From: Schauerella fraxinea
Lineage (GTDB): Bacteria; Pseudomonadota; Gammaproteobacteria; Burkholderiales; Burkholderiaceae_B
Assembly: GCA_030849965.1 (NCBI GenBank)
Contig: JAVDKL010000003.1
Coordinates: 496,001-560,000 of the forward strand
Length of the DNA stretch: 64,000 nucleotides
Reading direction: 5' to 3'
The position numbers were made by a program, and so were the translations under genes. Every line of letters begins with the position of its first letter. The stretch's first letter is position 1. Shown one piece after another: positions 1-9,089 of this stretch. The notes below the pieces were generated by a model. That model saw only the letters and a program-made list of their open reading frames with translations, was not told where the DNA came from and made no database searches.

Positions 1-1117
1 CAACGCCTTCGTGCATAACTGGCAATTGTTCTTCTTCTTTCGTGTGCTGGCCGGCATCGGCATGGGGGCGGAAGGCGCCATCATCGCGCCGTATCTGTCC
101 GAGTTCGTGGCGAGCCGCTACCGCGGCCGTTTTACCGGTGCGCTGGCCGGCTTCTTCTCGTTCGGTTTTGTGGCCGCCGCCTTGCTGGGCTATTTCATCA
201 TCCCCAATGGGGTCGATCATTGGCGCTGGGCGTTGGTGATCACGGCGGTGCCGGTGGTGATTCTGCTGTGGTGGCGGCGCGCGTTGCTCGAGTCGCCGCG
301 CTGGCTGGACAATCAGGGCCGCCATCGCGAAGCCGATGCGGTGGTGAGCGCGATCGAGCGCGAGATCACCGATCGCGGCGTCACGCTCGAACCGGTGCCT
401 GCATCGGCCGGACCGGGCGACGATGTGAGCAAACCCCGAGGCTCTTTTCTGAGCAATCTGGGCGTGCTTTGGGCCAAGCCCCTGCGCCGCATTACCGCGA
501 TGACGTGGGTGTTCTGGCTATCGATCACGTTTTGCTCTTATGCATTCTTCACGTGGATCCCGGGCCTGTTGGTGCAGCAGGGCATGACGATCACGAAAAG
601 CTTCTCGTACTCCATCGCGATCTACGTGGCGCAGATTCCGGGTTACTACTCCGCAGCCTATTTCAACGACAAGATCGGGCGGCGCGCCACCATCGTCACG
701 TATATGTTTTTGGCGTGCCTTTCGGCGATCGCATTGGTGTTCGTGAAAGAACCCATGTGGGTCATCGTGGCGAGCATTTGCCTGTCGTTTTCAATGAACG
801 GCGTCAATGCCGGGCAGTACGCCTACACCCCCGAGCTGTATCCCACGGCTGTACGGGCGACGGGCATGGGCGCCGCATCGTCGTTTGCGCGCCTGGGCGC
901 AATCGCGTCGCCCACCCTGGTGGGTTTCATCTATCCGATCCTGGGCTTTGCCGGCGTGTTCGGCATGACCACGCTGGTGCTGCTGACCGGCGCGCTGGCC
1001 GTGCTGTTTTTCGGTGTGAACACCACCGGCCGCACGCTTGAAGACATCACGGGCGACGGTGCCGCATCCGGCGCCGCCGCTTCTCTCTCACCCTCCACTG
1101 CGCGGACCTCCCGATGA
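1..1117 (+). CDS. MFS metabolite:H+ symporter, 5' end cut by window
   Basis: Major facilitator permease of the inner membrane, probably importing an organic acid or aromatic acid. The reading frame is open from base 2, so the true start and the first three or so helices lie upstream. Aligned by eye with the complete MFS gene at 46471-47883, about 100 residues are missing. Visible signatures are G-x-G-x-G-A-E in helix 4, the R-Y-R-G-R cytoplasmic motif, E-S-P-R-W after helix 6, and the D-x-x-G-R-R loop between helices 8 and 9. The C-terminus is an Ala/Ser-rich tail. The stop overlaps the next start (ATGA), so it is translationally coupled to the GAF gene. The substrate is unknown; the downstream amidohydrolase suggests a catabolic unit. 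Confidence 0.85.
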   Translation, partial: NAFVHNWQLFFFFRVLAGIGMGAEGAIIAPYLSEFVASRYRGRFTGALAGFFSFGFVAAALLGYFIIPNGVDHWRWALVITAVPVVILLWWRRALLESPRWLDNQGRHREADAVVSAIEREITDRGVTLEPVPASAGPGDDVSKPRGSFLSNLGVLWAKPLRRITAMTWVFWLSITFCSYAFFTWIPGLLVQQGMTITKSFSYSIAIYVAQIPGYYSAAYFNDKIGRRATIVTYMFLACLSAIALVFVKEPMWVIVASICLSFSMNGVNAGQYAYTPELYPTAVRATGMGAASSFARLGAIASPTLVGFIYPILGFAGVFGMTTLVLLTGALAVLFFGVNTTGRTLEDITGDGAASGAAASLSPSTARTSR

Positions 1118-1647
1118 GCAACGATCTTGTGAATACCCTTGCCACCTTGGCCAAGACGCTCCAATCCGGGGCACCCGACGCGGCCTGGCCGGCGCTCGAT
1201 CGCGCGCTGGCTGCGACGTTCGGCCATCGGTTATTTACCGTGCTAGCCTACGACGCACACGCGCGGCTGATGCTGCGGCCGTATAGCAACCGTGCCGACA
1301 TCAGCCCTACGGGCGGTGCCAAGCGCGTGACGCAAAGTGCATGGGTCAAGCGGGTGCTGCAAGACGGCCAACCCTATATCGGCTCGAATGCGGCAGATAT
1401 CGCGTCGGTATTTTCCGAGCATGCGATGTTGATAGAGAAGGGGTGCGAGAGCGTGCTCAACATTCCGGTGCGTGCCGATGGCCATGTGGTCGGCGTGCTG
1501 AATCTGCTGGACGGCCCGGGCGCCTACGACGCCGCCGATCTCGGCATTGCCGCAATCTTTGCCCAGTTGATGGCCGCGCCATTGCTTGCGGTGAAGGCGT
1601 CAATGCCGTCACCCGACGATCTGGGTGACGCGCTGGAAAGCGTGTAG
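1114..1647 (+). CDS. stand-alone GAF domain protein
   Basis: A 177-residue soluble protein made of a single GAF domain. The start ATG overlaps the stop of the MFS gene. The core pattern is visible: a helix with A-L-D-R-A-L, the strand L-F-T-V-L-A-Y-D, the S-V-L-N-I-P-V strand, and V-V-G-V-L-N-L-L near the C-terminus, which is the standard GAF ending. No kinase, cyclase or DNA-binding domain is attached. It may be a small-molecule sensor or an enzyme accessory for the transported substrate. Coupling to a transporter and an amidohydrolase suggests a role in that pathway, but the ligand cannot be read from sequence. Confidence 0.75.
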   Translation: MSNDLVNTLATLAKTLQSGAPDAAWPALDRALAATFGHRLFTVLAYDAHARLMLRPYSNRADISPTGGAKRVTQSAWVKRVLQDGQPYIGSNAADIASVFSEHAMLIEKGCESVLNIPVRADGHVVGVLNLLDGPGAYDAADLGIAAIFAQLMAAPLLAVKASMPSPDDLGDALESV

Positions 1648-1783
1648 CGACCAAGGCGACCGACGGCGAGCAACGGCGAGCCACGCCACGCCCGCCGCGA
1701 GTGACGGGCGTCGTCGATGCCCAACGACCCTGAACGTCCTGAAAGCCCCGAAGCCCCAAGCGAGACAAAGGAGTAAGCCAGCG

Positions 1784-3019
1784 ATGTTGATTCTGAAGAA
1801 CGCACGCGTGTTGGACGCCCATCACATGGACGACGATGGCCGCTACAGCATCGTGATCGAAGGCGATCGCATTCGCGAAGTGGCCGCGGGCGATGTGTCG
1901 TATGCCGATGCCACGGTGATCGACGTGGGCGGACGCACGGTGATGCCCGGGATGATCGACTGCCATGCGCATGTGGTGGCGTCGCTGGCGCATCTGGGCC
2001 GCAACGGCCTGATGCCCAATACTTTTGCGATCTTGCGGGCCATTCCGATTCTGGCGGGCATGCTCAAGCGCGGCTTTACCACCGTGCGCGACGCGGGTGG
2101 CGCCGACTATGCGTTGGCGCTGGCGATCGAAGACGGCACCATCGAGGGGCCCCGCCTGTTTACCAGCGGCAAAGCGCTGTCGCAAACCGGCGGGCACGGC
2201 GATTTTCGTGAGCGTTTCGACAACAGCGATCCCGACCCTTGCGGCTGTGCGCGCAATGCCGGCGCGATCGGCCGGGTGGTGGATGGGGTGGACGAAATGC
2301 GCAAAGCTGTGCGCGAAGAAATGCGCAGCGGTGCCAGTCAGATCAAGATCATGGCGTCGGGCGGCGTGGCCTCGCCCACCGACCCCATCGCAAACATGCA
2401 ATTCTCAGTGGACGAAATCAAGGCGGCGGTCGAGGAGGCGCATTCGCATCAGACCTATGTGATGGCGCACGCGTACACCAGCGCCGCGATCAAGCGCGTG
2501 GTAGCGCTGGGCGTGCGCACGATCGAACACGGCAATTTGATCGATGACGAAGGCGCGGCACTGATGGCCAAGCACGGCGCGTATGCCGTGCCGACGCTTG
2601 TGACCTATGACGCCATGAATCGCGTGGGCGCCACGATGGGTGTATCGCCTGCTGCACTCGAGAAGAATCGCAGTGTGCATACCAAAGGCCTGGAAGCGCT
2701 GGAGATTCTCAAGCGTCATCAGGTGAAGATGGGCCTGGGCACCGATCTTCTGGGCGACATGCATCAGTTTCAAAGTGATGAGCTCTCGATCCGCGCCGAG
2801 ATCCTGGGCAGCGCCGAAGTGATCCGGCAGGCCACGCAGATCGGCGCCGAAATCGTCGATCGGGCGGGCCACTTGGGCATCATTGCGCCGGGTGCCTGCG
2901 CCGATCTCTTGATCGTGGACGGCGATCCGCTGGTCGACATCACCGTGCTGGGCGGGCAGGGCGAGCGCATCCTGGGCGTGATGAAAGCGGGGGCGTGGGC
3001 GCGGCTCGAAAGCTTGTGA
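1784..3019 (+). CDS. amidohydrolase family metal-dependent hydrolase
   Basis: A 411-residue enzyme of the amidohydrolase superfamily, in the group of imidazolonepropionase-like and Xaa-Pro dipeptidase-like proteins. The ATG at 1784 is chosen because AAGGAG lies 10 bases upstream and because the protein then begins with the usual M-L-I-L-K-N-A-R-V-L-D strand. Metal-site features are M-P-G-M-I-D-C-H-A-H at about residue 56, a Lys in Q-I-K-I-M-A-S-G-G, a His in V-M-A-H-A-Y and I-E-H-G, and the late G-T-D-L-L-G aspartate. These fit hydrolysis of an amide or cyclic amide bond. It is likely co-transcribed with the MFS and GAF genes. The exact substrate is not known. Confidence 0.85.
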   Translation: MLILKNARVLDAHHMDDDGRYSIVIEGDRIREVAAGDVSYADATVIDVGGRTVMPGMIDCHAHVVASLAHLGRNGLMPNTFAILRAIPILAGMLKRGFTTVRDAGGADYALALAIEDGTIEGPRLFTSGKALSQTGGHGDFRERFDNSDPDPCGCARNAGAIGRVVDGVDEMRKAVREEMRSGASQIKIMASGGVASPTDPIANMQFSVDEIKAAVEEAHSHQTYVMAHAYTSAAIKRVVALGVRTIEHGNLIDDEGAALMAKHGAYAVPTLVTYDAMNRVGATMGVSPAALEKNRSVHTKGLEALEILKRHQVKMGLGTDLLGDMHQFQSDELSIRAEILGSAEVIRQATQIGAEIVDRAGHLGIIAPGACADLLIVDGDPLVDITVLGGQGERILGVMKAGAWARLESL

Positions 3020-3037
3020 GCGCGCGCCAACCCGGGA

Positions 3038-3763
3038 TTAGTGCCCGCCGCCGCCCAGGTACGCCGCCACCACGGCCGGATCGTGCTTGAGTTTTTCGGC
3101 GTCGCCGTGCACTGAGATACGGCCGTTTTCCAGCACGTAGCCGTAGTCGGCCACGTTCAGTGCGGCAGCGGCAAATTGCTCCACCAGCAGCATCGTCACG
3201 CCTTCGCTCTTCAGGCGCGCGATGATGCGAAACACTTCTTCCACCAGGATCGGCGCCAAGCCCATCGACGGCTCGTCCAGCAGCACGAGATCGGGGTTCT
3301 GCATCACCGCGCGCGCCATCGCCAGCATCTGCTGCTCACCGCCCGACAAGGTGCCGGCCAATTGCGTGCGGCGTTCCTTCAGGCGTGGAAAGAGGTCCAT
3401 GGCGCGGTTGAGGTCGCCCGGCACGTCGCCGCGCGCCCTTGCACCGGTGAGCCGCGGAAAGGCGCCCAGCGTGAGGTTGTCCGTTACGGTAAGGGTGGGA
3501 AACACGCGCCGGCCTTCCGGCGAATGCGCCATGCCCAGGCGCGCAATACGGTGCGACTCCAACCCGTCGATCCGTTTGCCGCTCAGGCTCACTTCGCCTG
3601 CGGTGGGGCGGATCATGCCCGAAATGGCGCGCATGGTGGTTGTCTTGCCCGCGCCGTTGGAGCCGATGAGGGTGACCACGCGGCCCTTGGGCACTTCAAT
3701 GTCGATGCCGTGCAGCACCTTGACCTTGCCGTAGCCCGCTTCCAGTTTCTTGATCGATAACAT
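3038..3763 (-). CDS. livF: branched-chain amino acid-type ABC transporter ATPase LivF
   Basis: A 241-residue ATPase subunit of a hydrophobic amino acid type ABC importer. Walker A reads G-S-N-G-A-G-K-T-T, the signature L-S-G-G-E-Q-Q, Walker B L-V-L-L-D-E-P-S, followed by the family hallmark M-G-L-A-P-I-L-V-E-E-V-F and L-L-V-E-Q. These distinguish LivF from LivG. It is the last gene of livK-livH-livMG-livF, 15 bases after the fused permease/ATPase. The ligand of this HAAT-family system may be amino acids, amides, urea or aromatic acids. The convergent amidohydrolase ends 18 bases away. Confidence 0.92.
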   Translation of the reverse strand: MLSIKKLEAGYGKVKVLHGIDIEVPKGRVVTLIGSNGAGKTTTMRAISGMIRPTAGEVSLSGKRIDGLESHRIARLGMAHSPEGRRVFPTLTVTDNLTLGAFPRLTGARARGDVPGDLNRAMDLFPRLKERRTQLAGTLSGGEQQMLAMARAVMQNPDLVLLDEPSMGLAPILVEEVFRIIARLKSEGVTMLLVEQFAAAALNVADYGYVLENGRISVHGDAEKLKHDPAVVAAYLGGGGH

Positions 3764-3778
3764 CGCAGATTTCCTTGA

Positions 3779-5701
3779 TCAGACGGGCGCGCCGCCCAGA
3801 TAGGCTTCGACGACTTTGGGGTTGGCCTGCACTTCGGCAGGCCGGCCTTCGGCGATCTTTTGGCCGAAGTCCAGCACCGACACGGTGTCGCACACACCCA
3901 TGACCACATCCATGTGATGCTCGATCAGGATGATCGTGAGATCGTGATCGCGCAGCTTGCGGATGATGGCCAGCAATTCGGCGATATCGGGCGAGGTGAG
4001 GCCCGCTGCGGGTTCATCGAGCAGCAGGATCTTGGGGTCCAGCGCCAGCGCGCGGGCGATTTCGAGCAGGCGCTGTTTGCCGTATGGCAGATTGCGCGCT
4101 TCTTCGGCAGCGATATCCTCCAGGCCCACGAACTCGAGCAGCGCCAAGGCACGCGCCCGTGCGCCGGATTCTTCGTCTTTCCACCGCCTGGTGCGCAATG
4201 CGATGCCGGCCAAACCCGTATTGAACGTGTGATGCAAACCCACCAGCACGTTCTCAAGCGCGGTCATTTCGCCGAAGAGCTGCACATTCTGGAACGTGCG
4301 CGCCACACCGCTGGCCGCGATTTGCGCCGGTGCGAGACCCACCAACGATTTGTTAGCAAACTCCACCGTGCCGGCTGTCGGCACATAGATGCCGGTGAGC
4401 ACGTTCATCATCGTGCTCTTGCCCGAGCCGTTGGGCCCGATCAGGCCGTGGATGGTGCCGCGGCGCACGATGAGATCGACCTGGTTGAGCGCTTTCAGCC
4501 CGCCGAACTGCATGAGCACACCACGCGCCAACAGCAATTCTTCACCGGCCACGCGATCGGTCCTGGCGATGACGGCCTCGTCTTCCGGCAGGCGCTTCTT
4601 CACCGACAGCGCCGCGCGTTTGGTGGAGAAGAACGTGTTGCGCACGAAGCCCACGATGCCGTCGGGCAGGTAGTACACGACAAACAGAATCATCACGCCG
4701 AAGATGCTCAAACGCCAGTCGGTGACCGATTCGAGCCAGAACGAAAACAGCGCCAGCAGGATCGTGCCCACGACCGGGATCGCCATGCGTTGCACGGTCG
4801 AACGGCCCTTCGAGATGGCGATGGCGGCACCGACGGCAATCACGATCGCCACCGTGGTGGCAATCACGCGGAAGGTGCCGATATCGTCCAGCATCTTGGG
4901 CAGCAGCACGATGATGGAGGCGCCGAGGATCGCGCCAGTGCGGGTTTTGCGGCCGCCCATGATGATGGCGAGCAAGAACAGGATCGTGAGTTCGAAGTTG
5001 TAGGTGTTGGGCGAGATGTACTGCTCGGAGTAGGCGTAGAGGCCGCCTGCCAAACCGGCAAAGCCGGCGCTGATCACGAACGCGATCACTTTGTAGCGAT
5101 AGACCGAGACGCCCATGCAATCGGAGGCGATGGGGCTGTCGCGCAGCGCTTCGAACGACCGGCCCAGATGCGATTTCAGTATCCGGTGCACGACGATCAG
5201 CGAGAGCACGAGCAGGATCGCCACCAGCCAGAAATACTGCTGCTTGTCGAGCACGTGACCGGCGATCGAGGGCTTGGCGATGCGGATGCCCATCGGCCCT
5301 TCGGTCATGAACGTCATCTCATTGATGAGGATCTGGATGATGGTGCCGAAGGCCAGCGTCACCATCGCCAAGTATGGCCCGGTCACGCGCAGCGCCGGTA
5401 GCGCCAGGATCGCACCGAAGGCTGCTGCGATCAGAATGGCCGCCGGCAAGGTGAAATAGATGGGCACTTGCAGGTGAAAGAACAGCACGCCGGCCACATA
5501 CGAGCCGATGCCGAAGAGCCCGGCATGGCCCAGCGACACTTGTCCCGTGTAGCCCACCACGATGTCCAACCCGAACAGCAGGATGGAATAGATCATGATG
5601 GTTTCGACGAGATGCAGGTAGTAGGTGTTGGTGACCGCGACGGGGAAGAGCGCCAGGCACAGCAAGGCCACGGCGCCGAAAATCCAGGTACGTGTTTTCA
5701 T
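3779..5701 (-). CDS. fused LivM permease and LivG ATPase of ABC importer
   Basis: About 640 residues: an N-terminal LivM-type permease (residues 1 to about 365, roughly ten membrane segments, with the A-L-R-D-S-P-I-A-S-D cytoplasmic loop) joined to a LivG-type ATPase (about 370-640) with G-P-N-G-S-G-K-S-T, the P-Y-G-K-Q-R signature variant and L-L-L-D-E-P-A-A-G-L. livM and livG are often separate genes. The fused form is known in some Proteobacteria. The ATG at 5701 is preferred; a TTG two codons earlier overlaps the livH stop. It pairs with LivH as the second permease and with LivF as the second ATPase. Confidence 0.9.
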   Translation of the reverse strand: MKTRTWIFGAVALLCLALFPVAVTNTYYLHLVETIMIYSILLFGLDIVVGYTGQVSLGHAGLFGIGSYVAGVLFFHLQVPIYFTLPAAILIAAAFGAILALPALRVTGPYLAMVTLAFGTIIQILINEMTFMTEGPMGIRIAKPSIAGHVLDKQQYFWLVAILLVLSLIVVHRILKSHLGRSFEALRDSPIASDCMGVSVYRYKVIAFVISAGFAGLAGGLYAYSEQYISPNTYNFELTILFLLAIIMGGRKTRTGAILGASIIVLLPKMLDDIGTFRVIATTVAIVIAVGAAIAISKGRSTVQRMAIPVVGTILLALFSFWLESVTDWRLSIFGVMILFVVYYLPDGIVGFVRNTFFSTKRAALSVKKRLPEDEAVIARTDRVAGEELLLARGVLMQFGGLKALNQVDLIVRRGTIHGLIGPNGSGKSTMMNVLTGIYVPTAGTVEFANKSLVGLAPAQIAASGVARTFQNVQLFGEMTALENVLVGLHHTFNTGLAGIALRTRRWKDEESGARARALALLEFVGLEDIAAEEARNLPYGKQRLLEIARALALDPKILLLDEPAAGLTSPDIAELLAIIRKLRDHDLTIILIEHHMDVVMGVCDTVSVLDFGQKIAEGRPAEVQANPKVVEAYLGGAPV

Positions 5702-5703
5702 AC

Positions 5704-6576
5704 TCAAACCTTCTTGATAGCGGTCTTGCCGAACAGGCCGGCCGGTTTGAAGGTCAGCACCAGCAGGAGCAGCACGAGGCCGGGCACGTCCTTGTAGCCA
5801 GTGGACAGATAGAAGCCGGTGGTGGTTTCGGCGATGCCGAGAATCAAGCCGCCCACCACGACACCGGTGCCGCTGGACAGGCCGCCGATGATCGCCACGG
5901 CAAAAGCTTTCAAGCCCAGCACGGCACCCATGGTGGCGCCGGTCAGCGTAAGCGGCGCGATGAGGACGCCGGCAAAGGCTGCCGTCAAGGACGACAGCGA
6001 GTAGGAGAGGGTAATGACCAGGCCCGTGTTGATGCCCATCAGACCGGCCGCGTCGCGGTCGTCCGACGTGGCGACGAACGCTTTTCCGTAGATGGATTTG
6101 CGGTTGAAGATCTCGACCAGCAGCATCATGCCCAACGCGCCCACCACGACGAGAATTTCCATCGGCAGCACGTTGGCGCCGAACACATCGATGGGCGACT
6201 CCGGCAAGGGTGACGGAAAGCGCAGATCGTCGCGGCCCCAGACGTTTTCGGCGACGTTCTTGAAGATGATGCCCAGTGCGATCGTGGCCATGATCCAGCC
6301 GAACTCGGACCGCGTTTTCAATGCGGGGCGCACGCCGATGCGTTCGACGAATGCGCCTTGCAAGGCACCGAAGAGGCAGACCAGGGGAATCATCAGCCAG
6401 TAGTTCACGCCCATGCCCACGAGGGTCAGGCCCACCAGGGCGCCCAACATGAGGGCGTCGCCTTGACCGAAGTTGAGTGTGCCCGAGGTCGCGAACGTGA
6501 GCTGATAGCCGAACGCAATGACGGCGTAGATCATGCCCAGCGCGATACCGCTGTAGATGAGCTGTAGAAGAATCAT
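5704..6576 (-). CDS. livH: branched-chain amino acid-type ABC permease LivH
   Basis: A 290-residue integral membrane permease. It has the LivH pattern of an N-terminal helix (I-Y-S-G-I-A-L-G-M-I-Y), the N-F-G-Q-G-D segment, the D-R-D-A-A-G-L-M-G-I-N coupling helix and the G-x-x-S-G-x-G-x-V-V-G-G-L-I-L-G-I-A-E segment near the C-terminus. It ends with its TGA three bases before the ATG of the fused livMG gene, so translation is probably coupled. The gap to livK upstream contains a strong hairpin, which probably sets higher levels of the binding protein than of the permease. Confidence 0.92.
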   Translation of the reverse strand: MILLQLIYSGIALGMIYAVIAFGYQLTFATSGTLNFGQGDALMLGALVGLTLVGMGVNYWLMIPLVCLFGALQGAFVERIGVRPALKTRSEFGWIMATIALGIIFKNVAENVWGRDDLRFPSPLPESPIDVFGANVLPMEILVVVGALGMMLLVEIFNRKSIYGKAFVATSDDRDAAGLMGINTGLVITLSYSLSSLTAAFAGVLIAPLTLTGATMGAVLGLKAFAVAIIGGLSSGTGVVVGGLILGIAETTTGFYLSTGYKDVPGLVLLLLVLTFKPAGLFGKTAIKKV

Positions 6577-6601
6577 GGAATTCCCGCGATAGAAAACCGG
6601 T

Positions 6602-6625
6602 CCCGCCCCGGCGATGCGGGGCGGG
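6602..6625 (-). terminator. strong intercistronic hairpin between livK and livH
   Basis: A perfect 9-bp GC-only stem (CCCGCCCCG at 6602-6610 with CGGGGCGGG at 6617-6625) closes a 6-base loop. No U-tract follows on the minus strand, so it is more likely an attenuator or an mRNA-stabilising element that protects the livK message than a full terminator. This arrangement is common after periplasmic binding protein genes. Confidence 0.6.
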
Positions 6626-6651
6626 TCGTACGACTCAGGCTGCGGCGCGCA

Positions 6652-7878
6652 TCACTTGGTGGTGACGGCTGCCGTCTCTTTCTTGCGGGCGGCGCCGGCC
6701 GCCTTCTGGTCTTCGGGGTAGGCGTAAACAACCTTGCCACCCTTGACTTCGCCCATCACGACCATGTTGCCGGTGATGGCGTCGTGGTCGTCTTTGGTGA
6801 AGGGTCTGTCGTACATCATGACGACGCCGTCCACGGGCGTCTTGAGATCTTCAAGCGCTTCGCGGATTTTCACGCCATCGGTCGAGTTGGCTTGCTTGAT
6901 GGCAGCAGCCAGCAGGTAGATCGAGTCGTAGCCCTGGGCGGCCGACACCGGCGAATCGATGCGGTCGTTCTTGGGCTTGAACTTGGTCAGGTACGCGTCG
7001 ATGAACGCTTTTCGCTTGGGCGTATTGGGATCTTGAATGAAGGTTTGCGGCATGCGCGCGCCTTCGCCGTTGTTCCCGCTGTTGTCGATGTAGTTGGCCA
7101 TCGACAGCGTCCAGCTGCCCACGATCGGCACTTTCCAGCCGAGCTTGGCCATGCCGTTGGCGATCTGGGCCAGTTCGGGTCCGATGCCGTAGGTGAGTAC
7201 CGCGTCCGCGCCGGCCGTTTTGGCCTTGAGCAGTTGCGGCGTCATGTCCACATCCTTGATGTTGAACTTCTCGACGGCGACGGCTTTCATGCCTTTCTTG
7301 TCGAGGGCCTTTTCCAGATCGTCGCGGCCCAGCTGACCGTAGTTGGTGGAGTCGGCCAGGATGGCGACCTTCTTGAAGCCGCGCTTGACGGTCTCGTCCA
7401 CGATCATCGGCGCTTGAATCGAATCGTGCGCGGCGTTGCGGAATACGTAGCTTTCTTTGAATTCAGGCGCATTGAACTGATGGGTGATCACGCTGCCCGT
7501 GGCAACGTTGTTGAACACCGGGATCTTTGCGTCCTGGTAGAAGCGTTGCGAGGCGAGTGCCACACCGGTGTTGATGTAGCCTACCGTGGCAACCACTTGT
7601 TCCTTGTTGATCAGCTCCTGCGAGATCTGCACCCCGCGTTCGTTCTTGGCTTCGTCGTCGCGTTCGATCAGCTGGATCTGGCGGCCGAGCACGCCGCCCG
7701 ACTTATTGATTTCTTCCGCTGCCAAGCGCACGCCGTCGCGCATGCTCACGCCCATGGAAGAAGACCCGCCGGTGTAGGGGCCGGTTACCCCGATTTTGAT
7801 TGGCTCGGCGGCAAAGGCGGCGCCGGCCGAGATCGACAGCAGCAAGCTGGCCGTCAGCACTTTGAACTCGAATCTCAT
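6652..7878 (-). CDS. livK: branched-chain amino acid-type ABC substrate-binding protein
   Basis: A 408-residue periplasmic binding protein of the type I fold. The start at 7878 has GGAG six bases upstream and gives a clean signal peptide of about 22 residues ending A-G-A-A-F-A-A; a tandem ATG at 7881 is too close to the Shine-Dalgarno. The mature protein opens I-K-I-G-V-T-G-P-Y-T-G-G and carries the ligand-binding pattern Y-T-G-G-S-S-S-M-G and G-V-L-G-R-Q-I-Q-L-I-E-R-D-D-E. The C-terminus is Lys/Ala-rich. It is first in the liv operon and divergent from nadE across a 283-bp region. The ligand is not fixed by sequence. Confidence 0.92.
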   Translation of the reverse strand: MRFEFKVLTASLLLSISAGAAFAAEPIKIGVTGPYTGGSSSMGVSMRDGVRLAAEEINKSGGVLGRQIQLIERDDEAKNERGVQISQELINKEQVVATVGYINTGVALASQRFYQDAKIPVFNNVATGSVITHQFNAPEFKESYVFRNAAHDSIQAPMIVDETVKRGFKKVAILADSTNYGQLGRDDLEKALDKKGMKAVAVEKFNIKDVDMTPQLLKAKTAGADAVLTYGIGPELAQIANGMAKLGWKVPIVGSWTLSMANYIDNSGNNGEGARMPQTFIQDPNTPKRKAFIDAYLTKFKPKNDRIDSPVSAAQGYDSIYLLAAAIKQANSTDGVKIREALEDLKTPVDGVVMMYDRPFTKDDHDAITGNMVVMGEVKGGKVVYAYPEDQKAAGAARKKETAAVTTK

Positions 7879-8161
7879 CATTGTCTCCGTTGTGTTTTGG
7901 ACTGCTTTTGATGCGAGATTGGTCAAGCGAATGCGAATGCGACAAAACTGAATTGAGGTGAGGGACGTTCTCCATAAATAACGCTTACCGGCACACATAA
8001 TAGACACAGTATTTAACAGTCTCAATGTAGGAAACCCGCTCAGGGAAATCCCGTATGCTGTGGGTCAAAGCCTTTATTCATGCGGCTTGCGGGCGTATGG
8101 GCTTACGTCACCCTTACGTTTCACACCTGCTCGACGATCCTTCTTAAGAATGAGGTGCGCC

Positions 8162-9088
8162 ATGACTTCCGCCACGACCCCCTCGCCCGCGCCATTGACC
8201 GCTGCCGGCGATGCCGCTGCTGCGGCAGTCGCCGCGCCTGGCGCGAACGCCTCGCCCGCGGCAAGAGCGCAAGCCGAGATCATCGCCGCGCTTGGCGTGC
8301 CTTCCACCTTCGATGAAACCGACGAGGTCGAGCGCCGCGTGGCCTTTCTGGCCGGCTATCTCAAGCGCACCGGGTTGCGGGGTTATGTGCTGGGGATCAG
8401 CGGCGGTGTGGATTCGTCGACTGCCGGACGGCTGGCGCAGCTTGCCGTGGAACGCCTGCGCGCCACGGGTTACGACGCCACGTTTTATGCGATGCGGTTG
8501 CCGTATGGCACCCAGCACGATGAGGACGATGCGCAGTTGGCCATGCGCTTCGTGGCGCCCGATCGCGCGCTGACGGTGGATATCAAGCCTGCCACCGATG
8601 CCATTCGCCATGCGCTGAGCACCGATGCGGTGTACCGCGACGAAGCCCACCAGGACTTCGTGATCGGCAATGTGAAGGCGCGCCAGCGAATGATTGCCCA
8701 GTATGCGATTGCCGGCGCGCATGGCGCTTTGGTCATCGGTACCGATCATGCGGCCGAAGCCCTGATGGGGTTCTTTACCAAGCACGGCGACGGGGCGGCC
8801 GATGTGACGCCGCTCACCGGACTGACCAAACGGCGGGTGCGCGCCTTGGCTCGGCATCTTGGCGCGCCACCGGCCTTGATCGACAAGGTGCCCACGGCGG
8901 ATCTGGAGTCGCTCTCGCCGCAACGCGCCGATGAGGATGCCTTCGGCATGCCCTACGACACCCTAGATGATTTTCTCGAAGGCCAGGACGTCTCGCCCAC
9001 GGCAGCGGAAACTATCGTGGGCGCTTATCGCGCGACGGCGCACAAGCGCGCGCTGCCTGTGAGCCCGGACGACGACCCGGTGGCCTGA
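8162..9088 (+). CDS. nadE: ammonia-dependent NAD+ synthetase
   Basis: A 308-residue cytosolic enzyme catalysing the final step of NAD synthesis, amidation of deamido-NAD with ammonia. The PP-loop S-G-G-V-D-S-S sits at about residue 80, followed by the conserved M-R-L-P-Y-G-T-Q and I-G-N-V-K-A-R-Q-R-M segments, G-T-D-H-A-A-E-A-L-M-G-F-F-T-K-H-G-D-G and P-L-T-G-L. No glutaminase domain is present, so it is the short NH3-dependent form. ATG 8162 is preferred because GAGGTG lies five bases upstream. It has an extra Ala-rich N-terminus of about 30 residues compared with the usual 275-residue enzyme. Confidence 0.95.
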   Translation: MTSATTPSPAPLTAAGDAAAAAVAAPGANASPAARAQAEIIAALGVPSTFDETDEVERRVAFLAGYLKRTGLRGYVLGISGGVDSSTAGRLAQLAVERLRATGYDATFYAMRLPYGTQHDEDDAQLAMRFVAPDRALTVDIKPATDAIRHALSTDAVYRDEAHQDFVIGNVKARQRMIAQYAIAGAHGALVIGTDHAAEALMGFFTKHGDGAADVTPLTGLTKRRVRALARHLGAPPALIDKVPTADLESLSPQRADEDAFGMPYDTLDDFLEGQDVSPTAAETIVGAYRATAHKRALPVSPDDDPVA

Positions 9089-9089
9089 G

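Noticed and set aside
3860-5401. 513-codon plus-strand frame opposite livMG
   Set aside because: His/Asp/Gln-rich shadow translation of a conserved ABC gene; no start signal.
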